Positions 1 through 9,548 of a DNA stretch of 64,000 nucleotides are shown in pieces. The notes below the pieces were generated by a model. The model had not been told where the DNA came from, did no database searches, and was given only the letters and a program-made list of their open reading frames with translations. The stretch comes from CAXBCP01 sp963977005. GTDB taxonomy: Bacteria; Pseudomonadota; Alphaproteobacteria; MPNO01; UBA830. Each line of letters starts with the position of its first letter. The stretch's first letter is position 1. Position numbers and translations under genes: made by a program. Where the stretch lies: the NCBI GenBank assembly GCA_963977005.1, contig CAXBMQ010000006.1, positions 124,001 to 188,000 on the forward strand, written 5' to 3'.

Positions 1-2
1 CC

Positions 3-380
3 GACGCCATCATCCTCGATTTCCACGGGGAAGCATCGAGCGAAAAAATGGCGATGGGGCATTTCGTCGACGGCCGGGTGTCCGTCGTTGTCGGCACCCA
101 TACCCATGTGCCCACGGCGGATGCCCAGGTGTTCCCCGGCGGTACCGGCTACCAGACCGATCTCGGCATGTGCGGCGATTACAATTCCGTTATCGGCATC
201 CGCAAGGAAATTTCGGTCGAGCGTTTCGTGCGCAAGATGCCGACTGCGCGGATGGAGGCGGCTGCCGAAGAAGCCACGCTGTGCGCCGCCATGGTCGATA
301 TCGACGATACGACGGGGCTGGCGACCGAGATACGCCCGATCCGTATCGGCGGGCGTTTGCGCGGGGAAATGCCGGACTGA
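3..380 (+). CDS. YmdB-family metallophosphoesterase, C-terminal part (5' end outside window)
   Basis: The reading frame is open from the window edge and ends at a TGA at 378-380, so only about the last 125 codons are present. The visible part carries DFHGEAxSEK, the GTHTHVPTAD block and the DLGMCGDYNSVIG block, which are typical of the C-terminal half of the TIGR00282/YmdB metallophosphoesterases; the His residues of GTHTH are metal ligands in this fold. Members of the family hydrolyse 2',3'-cyclic nucleotides or related phosphodiesters. In many alphaproteobacteria this gene lies just upstream of yebC, as here, although two extra genes intervene. The family assignment is firm; the physiological substrate is not known from sequence. 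Confidence 0.88.
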   Translation, partial: DAIILDFHGEASSEKMAMGHFVDGRVSVVVGTHTHVPTADAQVFPGGTGYQTDLGMCGDYNSVIGIRKEISVERFVRKMPTARMEAAAEEATLCAAMVDIDDTTGLATEIRPIRIGGRLRGEMPD

Positions 381-401
381 CTATGCATTGCAGAGGGAAC
401 G

Positions 402-1112
402 ATGAATAAAAGAGGGCGACGTACATTCTCAAGACGCTATATCAGGAAATCACGCTCCTTCCTTCGATCGTCGCGTCTCGTTAGCAGTGTTTTTCTGATG
501 GGTCTCGTCGGCGCCTGTGTGACGGATGGGGAGCCGTTGACCGGCCAGGCAATCTACTACGCCAAAGATTACATGACGGATTTCAAATACCGCCCCTACA
601 AGGCCTTTGCCATTCACACAGGTTTGCAGTCCGGCGGGCTTGCCTGGAACCGCAGGTCGCCGGACGTCGCAATCGATGCAGCGCTGGAGCGGTGTAAATC
701 TCGATCTGAAGGTGTTCCGTGCGAACTGTACGCCATTGGCAACACGGTGGTGTATGGCATGACCGCAAAACAGATAGAAGAGGAGAAACAGCGGTATCTC
801 GCGGCGAATTCGATCCTCAAAACTTTGGGTAAAGGCAGCGTCCGGTCGTTTGAACGGTATATTGTATCGACGAAACCGGAATTTAAAGCGTTCGCAATCG
901 ATCCGATCAATGGGTATAGCGGCTGGTCCTACGCCTTTTGGGATAGTAAGAGCGCCATAAACCGGGCCCTCCTTGAATGCAAAAACCGGAGCGGTCGCGA
1001 TTGCAAAATTTATGCGCTTGGTTCCCGCGTGGTGTTCGATTTCAACGCCGAAGAATTAGAGGCGGCCATTCGCGAAGCCGATAAAAAATCGATGGTCGAT
1101 CCGCGAAAATAG
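402..1112 (+). CDS. putative lipoprotein with an internally duplicated domain
   Basis: A 236-residue protein with a basic N-terminus, a hydrophobic stretch and a lipobox-like LVGAC near residue 39, so it is probably a lipoprotein anchored in the envelope. Two halves repeat the same pattern: KAFAI, then a Gly-Trp segment, an alanine-rich helix ending in a Cys, then C-x-(I/L)-YA-(I/L)-G-x-x-VV (roughly residues 68-125 and 165-223). Paired Cys residues in each half suggest disulphides. The pattern resembles DUF4189-like domains but I cannot name the family. Its AT content is visibly higher than that of the neighbouring genes, and it interrupts the usual phosphoesterase-yebC neighbourhood, suggesting late acquisition. 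The start at 402 follows a GAGGGAACG ribosome-binding segment. Confidence 0.72.
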   Translation: MNKRGRRTFSRRYIRKSRSFLRSSRLVSSVFLMGLVGACVTDGEPLTGQAIYYAKDYMTDFKYRPYKAFAIHTGLQSGGLAWNRRSPDVAIDAALERCKSRSEGVPCELYAIGNTVVYGMTAKQIEEEKQRYLAANSILKTLGKGSVRSFERYIVSTKPEFKAFAIDPINGYSGWSYAFWDSKSAINRALLECKNRSGRDCKIYALGSRVVFDFNAEELEAAIREADKKSMVDPRK

Positions 1113-1307
1113 GGGGTGGGCGCTCCAGGGCCGAGCGCACGACTATCATACCCAAATTCCGGGAGGCAAATCGCAATGCCCCCGCCGCGTGACATGAGCG
1201 CGTTTCGCGTACGCACCAAAAATTCATCACAGTAACGCGCAATTCATTCGACGGCGGGGGGCTTCTCGCTGTATTGTCCGGCTCCATTGAATTTGTGAGT
1301 TGTCATT

Positions 1308-1520
1308 ATGTTCGGATCCAGCCGTTCCCGCCGTCACGAGATCCCCGACGGCCAGCTTTTCCGCGCGATCGGCGGCGGTACCTGGGAATACACCGGCCCC
1401 GCGCCGACCGTCGCGCCGGAACCCCACGCGCGCCTCGTGCGCCCCGGCGATCCGCGCACCATCAAGATCATATCGATGGATGCCCTGACCGATACCAGCC
1501 TGTTCGAACGCATTTCCTGA
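1308..1520 (+). CDS. small conserved-looking hypothetical protein, 70 residues
   Basis: A 70-residue ORF with no signal peptide or membrane segment. It has a basic N-terminus, a WEYTGP motif, a His-Ala-Arg-Leu-Val segment and an acidic tail. It sits alone in the 600-base interval between the lipoprotein gene and yebC on the same strand. Codon third positions are GC-rich as in neighbouring real genes, which favours coding; no strong Shine-Dalgarno sequence precedes the ATG. I do not recognise a function. Confidence 0.5.
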   Translation: MFGSSRSRRHEIPDGQLFRAIGGGTWEYTGPAPTVAPEPHARLVRPGDPRTIKIISMDALTDTSLFERIS

Positions 1521-1741
1521 GGTTTCGGCCGCGGCGGTCTGTCACCTGACGGACCGGCGCGCGCAGCGATCGCCCGGGAAACCGGACCGGCCTGTCCGCC
1601 CCGCGCCCCATTCCTGCCACAATATCCCGCTACACCCTGTTTCCATCGCCCGAATCACGCGGAAATGTGGGGGTTCAGGGTCGCATTTGCACCAGATATG
1701 GTGTAATTTGCGGCACTTTACGGGCATCTGACGGAGCGATC

Positions 1742-2491
1742 ATGGCGGGCCATTCCAAATTCAAGAATATTCAGTTCAGAAAAGGGGCGCAGGATGCAAA
1801 GCGCGCCAAGGTTTTCACCAAGCTGATTCGCGAACTGACCGTCGCGGCCAAGAGCGGCGAGGACCCCGATGCCAATCCCCGACTGCGCTCGGCCATCGCG
1901 GCGTCCAAGAGCGCCAATATGGCGAAGGACACCATGGACCGGGCGATCGCGCGCGGCGCCGGCAACGAGGATACCGAGCAGTACGAGGAAATCCGTTACG
2001 AAGGCTACGGACCGAACGGGGTTGCCGTGATCGTCGAGGCGCTGACCGACAACCGTAACCGGACCGCGAGCGACGTTCGCGCGGCCTTCACCAAGCATGG
2101 CGGCAATCTGGGCGAAACCGGCAGTGTCAACTTCATGTTCGACCAGGTCGGGCAGGTGGTCTATCCGGCCGATGTCGCGTCCGCCGACAAGATGTTCGAG
2201 GCGGCCTTCGAAGCGGGGGCCCAGGATGTCCAGTCGACCGAGGACGGCCATGAAGTGATCTGCGATCCGAACGATTTCAACGAGGTGCGCGACGGTCTCG
2301 AGGCGAAGTTCGGCAGCGCCGAATCCGCCGAGCTGACCTGGAAGCCGCAGAACACGATAGAGCTCGACGCCGACAGCGCCGGCACGATGCTCAAATTGCT
2401 CGATACGCTCGAAGACAACGACGACGTGCAGAAAGTGTCCTCCAATCTCGAGATCGACGACGCCGTTCTCGAACAGCTCGCGAACGATTAG
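1742..2491 (+). CDS. yebC: YebC/PmpR-family protein
   Basis: A 249-residue member of the YebC family, beginning with the diagnostic MAGHSKF-x-N-I segment, which fixes the start at 1742 even though the frame is open further upstream. Conserved blocks include KxGxDPxxNPRLR near residue 40, an acidic (D/E)xxxYEGYGPxGVA block near residue 95, and GNLGETGSVNFMF near residue 120. Family members act as DNA-binding transcriptional regulators or help ribosomes across polyproline stretches; which applies here cannot be read from sequence. It lies 10 bases upstream of ruvC, so it is probably the first gene of the yebC-ruvCAB transcription unit, an arrangement very common in proteobacteria. Confidence 0.95.
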   Translation: MAGHSKFKNIQFRKGAQDAKRAKVFTKLIRELTVAAKSGEDPDANPRLRSAIAASKSANMAKDTMDRAIARGAGNEDTEQYEEIRYEGYGPNGVAVIVEALTDNRNRTASDVRAAFTKHGGNLGETGSVNFMFDQVGQVVYPADVASADKMFEAAFEAGAQDVQSTEDGHEVICDPNDFNEVRDGLEAKFGSAESAELTWKPQNTIELDADSAGTMLKLLDTLEDNDDVQKVSSNLEIDDAVLEQLAND

Positions 2492-2501
2492 GGAAACCCG
2501 G

Positions 2502-3023
2502 ATGAGCATCAGGCTGATTGGTCTCGACCCCGGCTTGCGGCGTTCCGGCTGGGGCGTCATCGAGGTCGAGGGCAACAGTCTCGTGCATGTCGCGAGCGGC
2601 GCGGTCACGTCGGATGCAAAGGCGTCGCTCGCCGACCGCCTGTCGCAGCTTTTCACCGACCTGACAGAGGTTTTATTGATCTACCGGCCGGCGGAGGCGG
2701 CGGTCGAGGAGACCTTCGTCAACAAGAACCCCGCCTCGACGCTGAAGCTGGGTCAGGCGCGCGGTGTCGTGATGCTGGCGCCGGCACAGCTCGGTCTGCC
2801 GGTCGCCGAATACGCCGCCAACCTGATCAAGAAATCGCTGGTCGGCACCGGCCATGCCGACAAGAACCAGGTGCAGGCGATGATCAACATCCTGCTGCCC
2901 GGCGCAAAACCCGAAACTGCGGATGCCGCGGACGCGCTCGCCGTCGCGATCTGTCATGCCCATCACCGGCGCGCGCCCGCGATCGCCGACGCCCTGAACG
3001 TTCAGCAGAGGCAGTCCGCATGA
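2502..3023 (+). CDS. ruvC: Holliday junction resolvase RuvC
   Basis: A 173-residue endonuclease that nicks Holliday junctions symmetrically after RuvAB branch migration. The four acidic catalytic residues of the RNase H-like fold are visible: Asp9 in GLDPGL, Glu69 in the VEETF-x-NKN block, and Asp141 with Asp144 in DAADALAVA. Length matches the family. A ribosome-binding sequence (GGGAAACCCGG) precedes the ATG. The stop overlaps the start of ruvA (ATGA), indicating translational coupling. I saw no alphaproteobacterial LexA box (GTTC-N7-GTTC) upstream of yebC or ruvC, so SOS control is not evident. Confidence 0.97.
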   Translation: MSIRLIGLDPGLRRSGWGVIEVEGNSLVHVASGAVTSDAKASLADRLSQLFTDLTEVLLIYRPAEAAVEETFVNKNPASTLKLGQARGVVMLAPAQLGLPVAEYAANLIKKSLVGTGHADKNQVQAMINILLPGAKPETADAADALAVAICHAHHRRAPAIADALNVQQRQSA

Positions 3024-3631
3024 TCGCCAAGCTGACCGGCATTCTCGATTCCATCGGCGACGACTGGGCGGTGATCGATGTCGGCGGCGTCGGCTACCTG
3101 GTGTTCTGTTCGACCCGCACGCTGGCGCAACTGCCCGGCACGGGCGAAGCCGTCTCCTTCGTGATCGAGACCCATATCCGCGAAGACCACATTCATCTTT
3201 ACGGCTTCCTCGATCAGGCCGAACGCGAATGGTTCAAGCTGCTGACCACCGTGCAGGGCGTCGGCGCCAAAGTGGGCCTCGGCATCCAGTCGGTGCTCGG
3301 GCCCAGGGAACTGACCGACGCGATCCTCGCGCAGGACAAGGGCATGATCACCCGGGCGCCCGGGGTCGGCCCTAAGCTCGCGACCCGGCTGCTGACCGAA
3401 CTGAAAGACAAGGTCGGCGGGATGGCATCGGTCGCGCCCGCCACGGCTGCCGCGGTGGCCGCCAACGATACAGAGCGCGCGGCGATGGACGATGCCGTCT
3501 CGGCACTGGTCAATCTCGGCTACCGCCGGGGCGATGCGTTCGGCGCCGTCAGCGGCGCGCTGCGCAGTATCGGCGATGATGCGGGCGTCGAAGACCTGAT
3601 CCGCGCCGGGCTCAAGGAGCTCACGGCATGA
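3020..3631 (+). CDS. ruvA: Holliday junction branch-migration complex subunit RuvA
   Basis: A 203-residue protein. It starts with MIAKLTG, the N-terminal OB-fold, followed by two helix-hairpin-helix motifs (VQGVGAKVGLGIQ and APGVGPKLATRLL, about residues 76-125) that hold the junction, then an alanine-rich flexible linker and a C-terminal domain with LVNLGYRRGDA that contacts RuvB. RuvA tetramers load the RuvB motor on four-way junctions. The ATGA overlaps with ruvC upstream and ruvB downstream mean that the three are translated as one unit. Confidence 0.97.
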   Translation: MIAKLTGILDSIGDDWAVIDVGGVGYLVFCSTRTLAQLPGTGEAVSFVIETHIREDHIHLYGFLDQAEREWFKLLTTVQGVGAKVGLGIQSVLGPRELTDAILAQDKGMITRAPGVGPKLATRLLTELKDKVGGMASVAPATAAAVAANDTERAAMDDAVSALVNLGYRRGDAFGAVSGALRSIGDDAGVEDLIRAGLKELTA

Positions 3632-4674
3632 GCGAGCACCGCCCGATTGCCGCCGCTTTTGTCGAGGAAGATCTCGGCGAAGGCCATGTCCGCCCGCAGC
3701 AGCTTGACGATTTTGTCGGCCAGCCCGCTTTGCGCCAGAACCTGCGGGTGTTTGTCGAGGCGGCGCGCGGACGTGCCGAGGCAATGGATCATGTGCTGTT
3801 TCACGGTCCGCCCGGTCTCGGAAAAACCACGCTGGCGCAGATCGTCGCCCGCGAGCTGGGTGTCGGCTTCCGCGCAACGTCGGGACCGGTGATCGCCAAA
3901 TCGGGCGACCTCGCCGCGATCCTGACGAACCTGGAGCCGCGCGACGTGCTGTTCATCGACGAGATCCACCGGCTCAACCCGGCGGTCGAGGAAATTCTCT
4001 ATCCGGCGATGGAAGACGGCAAGCTGGACCTGATCATCGGCGAAGGACCGTCGGCCCGCTCGGTGCAGATCGAACTGCCGCCATTCACGCTGGTCGGTGC
4101 GACCACGCGGTCCGGTCTGCTGACGACGCCGCTGCGCGAACGGTTCGGCATTCCGCTGCGGCTCGAATTCTACGATATCGACGATCTGGTCAGGATCGTC
4201 CGGCGCTGCGCCGGCGTGCTCGGCGTCACCGTCACCGCCGACGGCGCGACCGAGGTTGCGGCGCGGTCGCGCGGGACGCCCCGGGTCGCCGTCCGGCTGC
4301 TGCGCCGGGTGCGGGATTTCGCCGGCGTCGCCGGTGCCGAGGCGATCGATGCGAAGCTCGCCGATCACGCGCTCGGCCAGCTCGAAGTCGACAAGATCGG
4401 CCTCGATTCCATGGACCGGCGCTACCTGCTGTGTATCGCCGACAATTATGCCGGCGGGCCGGTCGGGGTCGATACGCTGGCCGCCGCACTGTCCGAGCAG
4501 CGTGATGCGATCGAGGACGTGATCGAGCCTTTCCTGCTGCAATCGGGTCTGCTTCAGCGCACGCCGCGCGGCCGCATGCTGACGCTGAACGCCTATCGTC
4601 ATCTCGGCGTGTCTGCGCCCAAGGGCTACGATTCGCAGCTCGACCTGCTGTCGCGGGGGGATGCGGATGACTGA
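3628..4674 (+). CDS. ruvB: Holliday junction branch-migration helicase RuvB
   Basis: A 348-residue AAA+ motor. Walker A (GPPGLGKTT) is at residues 60-68, Walker B (VLFIDEIHRL) around 107-116, sensor 1 in LVGATTRSGLL, and the C-terminal winged helix runs from about residue 265 with the GGPVGVDTLAAAL block. It pumps DNA through RuvA-bound junctions using ATP. It starts within the ruvA stop (ATGA) and its own stop overlaps the start of the downstream thioesterase gene, so the ruv and tol clusters are physically joined, as in many alphaproteobacteria. Confidence 0.98.
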   Translation: MSEHRPIAAAFVEEDLGEGHVRPQQLDDFVGQPALRQNLRVFVEAARGRAEAMDHVLFHGPPGLGKTTLAQIVARELGVGFRATSGPVIAKSGDLAAILTNLEPRDVLFIDEIHRLNPAVEEILYPAMEDGKLDLIIGEGPSARSVQIELPPFTLVGATTRSGLLTTPLRERFGIPLRLEFYDIDDLVRIVRRCAGVLGVTVTADGATEVAARSRGTPRVAVRLLRRVRDFAGVAGAEAIDAKLADHALGQLEVDKIGLDSMDRRYLLCIADNYAGGPVGVDTLAAALSEQRDAIEDVIEPFLLQSGLLQRTPRGRMLTLNAYRHLGVSAPKGYDSQLDLLSRGDADD

Positions 4675-5089
4675 GGTTCTGCGCGAGCACGTGTATCCGG
4701 TGCGGGTCTATTACGAAGACACCGACGCGGGCGGCATCGTCTATCACAGCAACTACCTGCGCTTTGCCGAGCGCGCCCGCACCGAACTGCTGCGCGAATA
4801 CGGTATCGACCACCGGAGCCTGCTGGCCAATGACGGGCTGATGTTTGCCGTCCGCCGGTGCGAGGCCGAATACGTCCTGCCGGCGCATCTCGACGATGCG
4901 CTGCAGGTGCGTACCCGCTGCATCCAGTCGAAAGCGGCGAGCTTCTGGCTCGAACAGATCGTCGAGCGCGCCGGTGAAACCCTGGTCGAAATGAAAGTGC
5001 GGCTGGTCTGCCTGAAACCGAACGGCCGGCCCGCGCGCATTCCGGACAGCGTCTGCTCGGTGCTCGGCCGCGCCGCCGCGCTTACGTAA
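4667..5089 (+). CDS. ybgC: YbgC-type acyl-CoA thioesterase of the Tol-Pal cluster
   Basis: A roughly 140-residue hotdog-fold thioesterase. The signature YYEDTDAGGIVYHSNYLRF near the N-terminus includes the catalytic Asp and the Tyr-His pair of the 4-hydroxybenzoyl-CoA thioesterase family. YbgC hydrolyses acyl-CoA or acyl-ACP species and is linked to phospholipid metabolism at the Tol-Pal complex. Two in-frame ATGs exist at 4661 and 4667; I chose 4667 because the GGGGGG ribosome-binding run ends immediately before 4661, leaving proper spacing only for the second. It is followed 24 bases later by tolQ. Confidence 0.93.
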   Translation: MTEVLREHVYPVRVYYEDTDAGGIVYHSNYLRFAERARTELLREYGIDHRSLLANDGLMFAVRRCEAEYVLPAHLDDALQVRTRCIQSKAASFWLEQIVERAGETLVEMKVRLVCLKPNGRPARIPDSVCSVLGRAAALT

Positions 5090-5113
5090 ACCTAAGAAAC
5101 GAACGGAAAACTT

Positions 5114-5839
<726 letters not shown>

Positions 5840-5842
5840 GCC

Positions 5843-6307
5843 ATGGCAATGATGTCAGGAAACGGCGGTGGCCGGGGCAGGCGGAACAGACGGGGCAGCT
5901 ACATCCCGATGTCCGAAATAAACGTGACGCCGATGGTCGACGTCATGCTGGTGCTGCTCGTCGTCTTCATGGTGTCGGCGCCGCTGATGACCGTCGGCGT
6001 GCCGGTCGATCTGCCGAAGACCGATGCATCGCAGATGGTTGGTCAGGACGAACCGCTGGTGGTCAGCGTCAACGCGAAGGGCGAGGTTTTTCTGCAGGAA
6101 ACCAAAATCACTCTCGAACAGCTGGTGCCGCGGCTGGTGGCGATCACGCAGAACAAAAAAGACACGCGCATTTTCGTGCGCGGCGACAAGGCCATCGCCT
6201 ATGGGCAGGTGATGGAGGTGATGGGGACCGTAAATCTGGCGGGCTTTACCCGCGTGGCGCTCCTGACCCAGCTACCGTCGGGAACAGGCGCCGGAGGGAC
6301 CAGGTGA
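5843..6307 (+). CDS. tolR: Tol-Pal system protein TolR
   Basis: A 154-residue ExbD/TolR protein: a short Gly/Arg-rich cytoplasmic N-terminus, then MSEINVTPMVDVMLVLLVVFMV, whose Asp in the membrane helix (about residue 33) is the essential protonatable residue, then a periplasmic domain. It partners TolQ and TolA at the inner membrane. The gene lies 3 bases from both tolQ and tolA, so expression is almost certainly coupled. Confidence 0.96.
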   Translation: MAMMSGNGGGRGRRNRRGSYIPMSEINVTPMVDVMLVLLVVFMVSAPLMTVGVPVDLPKTDASQMVGQDEPLVVSVNAKGEVFLQETKITLEQLVPRLVAITQNKKDTRIFVRGDKAIAYGQVMEVMGTVNLAGFTRVALLTQLPSGTGAGGTR

Positions 6308-6310
6308 GCC

Positions 6311-7270
6311 ATGCGATACGGCGCCATATTCTCCGGATTGCTGCATGTCGTGATTCTGATTCTGGTGATCGTCGGCCTGCCCGGACTCCTCCAGTCGGAA
6401 CGCGCCGAGATCGTGCCGATTTCGGTCGAGGTCGTGTCGGTCGAGGAACTGTCCAAACAACAGGAAAAGAAAACGCCGCCGAAGCCTGTGGCCAAAAAAC
6501 CGCCGCCCAAGAAACCCGATCCGCCGAAGACGGCGAACAAGCCGCCGCCGACACCGCCCAAGCCGGCACCGCCGCCCGCGCCGCCCAAACCCGCGCCCAA
6601 ACCGCCGGAGCCGGCCCCGGAACCCAAACCCAAGCCCAAGCCGCCGGAAGTCAAACCGGAGCCCGTACCGAAACCCAAGCCCAAACCGAAGGCGGATCCG
6701 GTACCGAAGCCGAAGGCCAAGCCCGCGCCGCCGAAAAAGCCGGAAACGCAGGTTGCCGCAAAAACACCGCCGGCGCCGAAGCCGAAGCGCAAGCCCAAAC
6801 CGCCGCCGCCCAAGCCCGACGAATTCCAGTCGCTTCTGAAAAACCTGGCGAAGGACCGTCGTGCCGCGGAAAAGGCGAAAGCCGATGCGCCCGCCAAGGT
6901 GGCGAAGAAAACGGAAGAAAAGCCCAAACGCTCCGCCCTGCAGGCGCGCATGATGGCCGCGAGCCTGGCGCAGGCGATCAATCAGCAGATCACGCCGTGC
7001 TGGAAGATTCAGGCGGGGGCGAAGGACGCCGCGAATATGAGCGTCGCCGTCAATATCCGCCTCAATCCCGACGGATCTCTGGGCGGGGCGCCCAGGATCG
7101 AGGACACAGCACGGATGGGACGGGACCCGTTTTTCCGGGCAGTGGCCGAGAGCGCGCTGCGGGCGCTTCGCGACCCGGCCTGCATGCCGCTCAAGCTGCC
7201 TTACGACAATTACGATCTGTGGAAAGACATCATTTTCACGTTTGACCCCAGGGAAGCACTCGGACAATGA
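6311..7270 (+). CDS. tolA: Tol-Pal system protein TolA
   Basis: A 319-residue protein with an N-terminal membrane anchor (residues about 6-26), a long low-complexity Pro/Lys linker (about residues 50-180, many PKP and PPKP units) that spans the periplasm, a helical Ala/Lys part, and a C-terminal TolA/TonB-like domain with a Cys-containing ITPCW segment near residue 235 and a second Cys near the end. It links the TolQR motor to TolB and Pal. The linker is proline-rich rather than the alanine-rich helix of enterobacterial TolA. Its stop overlaps the tolB start (ATGA). Confidence 0.94.
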   Translation: MRYGAIFSGLLHVVILILVIVGLPGLLQSERAEIVPISVEVVSVEELSKQQEKKTPPKPVAKKPPPKKPDPPKTANKPPPTPPKPAPPPAPPKPAPKPPEPAPEPKPKPKPPEVKPEPVPKPKPKPKADPVPKPKAKPAPPKKPETQVAAKTPPAPKPKRKPKPPPPKPDEFQSLLKNLAKDRRAAEKAKADAPAKVAKKTEEKPKRSALQARMMAASLAQAINQQITPCWKIQAGAKDAANMSVAVNIRLNPDGSLGGAPRIEDTARMGRDPFFRAVAESALRALRDPACMPLKLPYDNYDLWKDIIFTFDPREALGQ

Positions 7271-8616
7271 ATATACTTTGTAGCATTCGGACCTTCGCGC
7301 GGCGGGCAGGCCTGTCCGTTCTGGCATTGACGATCGTCGTTGCCGCCGCGCCGGTACAGGCGCAGCTTCGCGTCGATATCACGCGCGGCACCGTCGAGCC
7401 GATGCCGATCGCCATTCCGGAATTCTTCGGCAAGACGCCGCAGGAGATCGAGACAGGCCGCAACGTGGCCAACCTGATCTCGGCCGACCTCGAACGGTCG
7501 GGCCTGTTCAAGCCGATCGACCGACGGGCCTTTATCCAGAAAGTTTCCGCCCTGCGGGTGCAGCCGCGTTTCGGCGATTGGCGCCAGATCAATGCCCAGG
7601 CACTGGTCGCGGGCAGCGCGCAGGCCCAGCGCGACGGGCGTCTGAAGGTCGAATTCCGTCTGTGGGACGTGTTCGGCGAAACGCAGATGACCGGGCTTGC
7701 CTATTTTACCGCGCCCGATAACTGGCGACGGGTGGCGCATATCATCGCCGACGAGATTTACAAGCGGATCACCGGCGAAAGCGGCTATTTCGATACCCGC
7801 GTGGTCTATATTTCCGAACAGGGCCCTTCCAACAAGCGGATCAAGCGCCTCGCCATCATGGACCAGGACGGCGCCAATCACCGGTTTCTGACCGACGGCC
7901 GGGCGCTGGTGCTGACGCCGCGGTTTTCACCCACCGCGCAGGAGATCACTTACCTGTCCTACGGGACGGGGCAGCCGCGGGTCTATCTCTACAATATCGA
8001 TACCGGCCAGCAGGAAGTTATCGGCAATTTCCCGAGCATGACGTTCGCGCCGCGGTTTTCGCCGGATGGCAACAAGGTCATCATGAGCATGGCGCAGGAC
8101 GGTAATTCCGAAATCTATTCGATGGATCTGCGGACCCGGCGGGTCGCGCGCCTGACCCGGCACCCGTCCATAGATACCTCGCCGTCTTACGCGCCGGACG
8201 GGCGCCGGATCACCTTCACCTCCGACCGGGGCGGCTCCCAGCAGATTTATGTCATGAACGCCAATGGCAGCGGGGTGAAACGAATCAGTTTCGGCAAGGG
8301 CGAATACTCCACGCCGGTGTGGTCGCCGCGCGGCGACCTGATCGCGTTTACGCGGATCAACGGCAGCGTGTTCTCGATCGGCGTCATGCGCCCCGACGGT
8401 TCGGGCGAACGTCTCCTCGCCGACGGTTTCCACGTCGAAGGGCCGACCTGGGCGCCGAACGGACGGGTGCTGATGTATTTCCGCGAAAGCCGGGGAAACA
8501 ACCGCACGGGCAGCACGTCGAAACTGTATTCGATCGATCTGACGGGCGATAACGAGCGGGCGGTCGTGATTCCGGGCGGCGGATCGGACCCCGCCTGGTC
8601 GCCGCTGGTGAAATGA
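7267..8616 (+). CDS. tolB: Tol-Pal system periplasmic protein TolB
   Basis: A 449-residue periplasmic protein: signal peptide ending near AQA-Q (about residue 33), an N-terminal TolB domain including EIETGRNVANLISADLERSG, and a C-terminal six-bladed beta-propeller made of repeats such as FSPDG-x-K, YAPDGRRITF and WSPRGDLIAF. TolB binds Pal, and its N-terminal TolA box switches between TolA and Pal. The start overlaps tolA by four bases. A 172-base gap holding a plausible promoter separates it from pal. Confidence 0.97.
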   Translation: MNILCSIRTFARRAGLSVLALTIVVAAAPVQAQLRVDITRGTVEPMPIAIPEFFGKTPQEIETGRNVANLISADLERSGLFKPIDRRAFIQKVSALRVQPRFGDWRQINAQALVAGSAQAQRDGRLKVEFRLWDVFGETQMTGLAYFTAPDNWRRVAHIIADEIYKRITGESGYFDTRVVYISEQGPSNKRIKRLAIMDQDGANHRFLTDGRALVLTPRFSPTAQEITYLSYGTGQPRVYLYNIDTGQQEVIGNFPSMTFAPRFSPDGNKVIMSMAQDGNSEIYSMDLRTRRVARLTRHPSIDTSPSYAPDGRRITFTSDRGGSQQIYVMNANGSGVKRISFGKGEYSTPVWSPRGDLIAFTRINGSVFSIGVMRPDGSGERLLADGFHVEGPTWAPNGRVLMYFRESRGNNRTGSTSKLYSIDLTGDNERAVVIPGGGSDPAWSPLVK

Positions 8617-8696
8617 TGTCGATGTCGAAGACGATATTCACGCGCGGCACATTTCGTTTGAAATCGCGGAAAGTTGCGCCACATACCATTGATAAA

Positions 8697-8725
8697 TCTT
8701 GTGATTTCGGACTGCCGGAACTAGT
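8697..8725 (+). promoter_or_regulatory. possible sigma-70-type promoter for pal
   Basis: TTGTGA at 8697-8702 and TAGTAT at 8720-8725 are separated by exactly 17 bases and lie about 60 bases upstream of the pal start, in the only sizeable gap inside the tol cluster. Each hexamer matches four of six consensus positions. This is a sequence match only. Confidence 0.35.
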
Positions 8726-8788
8726 ATTCGCGACGTCTGCGATACTGAATTTCAACTCCTTGCCAAATACCAATTGGGGGAAAATCTG

Positions 8789-9340
8789 ATGCGATTCTCA
8801 TATGTCATTTGTGCGTTGGCCGGACTAGCACTCGCGGCGTGCGAATCGTCTCCGGAAGTGAATTCCAGCGCAACCGGCGACGGTTCTTCATCCGGCGCCG
8901 CCGCCAATCAGGCCGGTACGGGCGGTCCCGTGACCAGCGGCGTCACCAGCCAGCCGGTCACCGCGCAGGCCCCCGGCAGTGCAGAGGACTTCGTCGTCAA
9001 TGTCGGCGATCGCGTATTGTTCGGCCTGAACCGTTTCGATCTTTCGCCCGACGCGCGGACGACGATCGAAAACCAGGTCACCTGGCTCAAACGTTTTCCC
9101 GGCGTCACGATCACCGTCGAGGGTCACACCGACGAACGTGGCACGCGCGAATACAACCTTGCGCTCGGCGAACGCCGCGCGAATTCGGTGCGCGACTACA
9201 TGATCGCGCTCGGCGTCGATCCGAACCGGGTCAAGACCATCAGTTACGGTAAGGAACGCCCGGTCGATCCGGCTTCCAACGAGGAAGCCTGGTCGCGCAA
9301 CCGCCGCGGCGTTACGGTGGTTGACGGCGGCACGGGCTGA
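8789..9340 (+). CDS. pal: peptidoglycan-associated lipoprotein Pal
   Basis: A 183-residue lipoprotein. The signal peptide ends in the lipobox LALAACESS, so the mature protein is lipidated and sits in the outer membrane. A Ser/Gly-rich linker leads to an OmpA-like peptidoglycan-binding domain (TVEGHTDERGTREYNLALGERRA, with the Asp and Arg that bind diaminopimelate). I chose the ATG at 8789, preceded at good spacing by a GGGGG run, over an upstream in-frame TTG at 8774 that would spoil the signal peptide. Pal is the outer-membrane end of the Tol-Pal bridge. Confidence 0.96.
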   Translation: MRFSYVICALAGLALAACESSPEVNSSATGDGSSSGAAANQAGTGGPVTSGVTSQPVTAQAPGSAEDFVVNVGDRVLFGLNRFDLSPDARTTIENQVTWLKRFPGVTITVEGHTDERGTREYNLALGERRANSVRDYMIALGVDPNRVKTISYGKERPVDPASNEEAWSRNRRGVTVVDGGTG

Positions 9341-9548
9341 CGGCCGGGGCGCCCGGCGACTGCGTCGCGTCGCTAGCTGTCGCGTCGGGACAGGGTGCCA
9401 CATTTCCGCCACGATGTGGCTGGAAGATGCCGCGGGAGGATCGGGGCCGGGTTACGCGTCCGTTCGGGAATGTCGGAATCCGAAGCGTGTTTCTGGAGCA
9501 TGATTTTCACAACCACGACTTTCAATGGCGAAGCAGCGGTATGACAGT

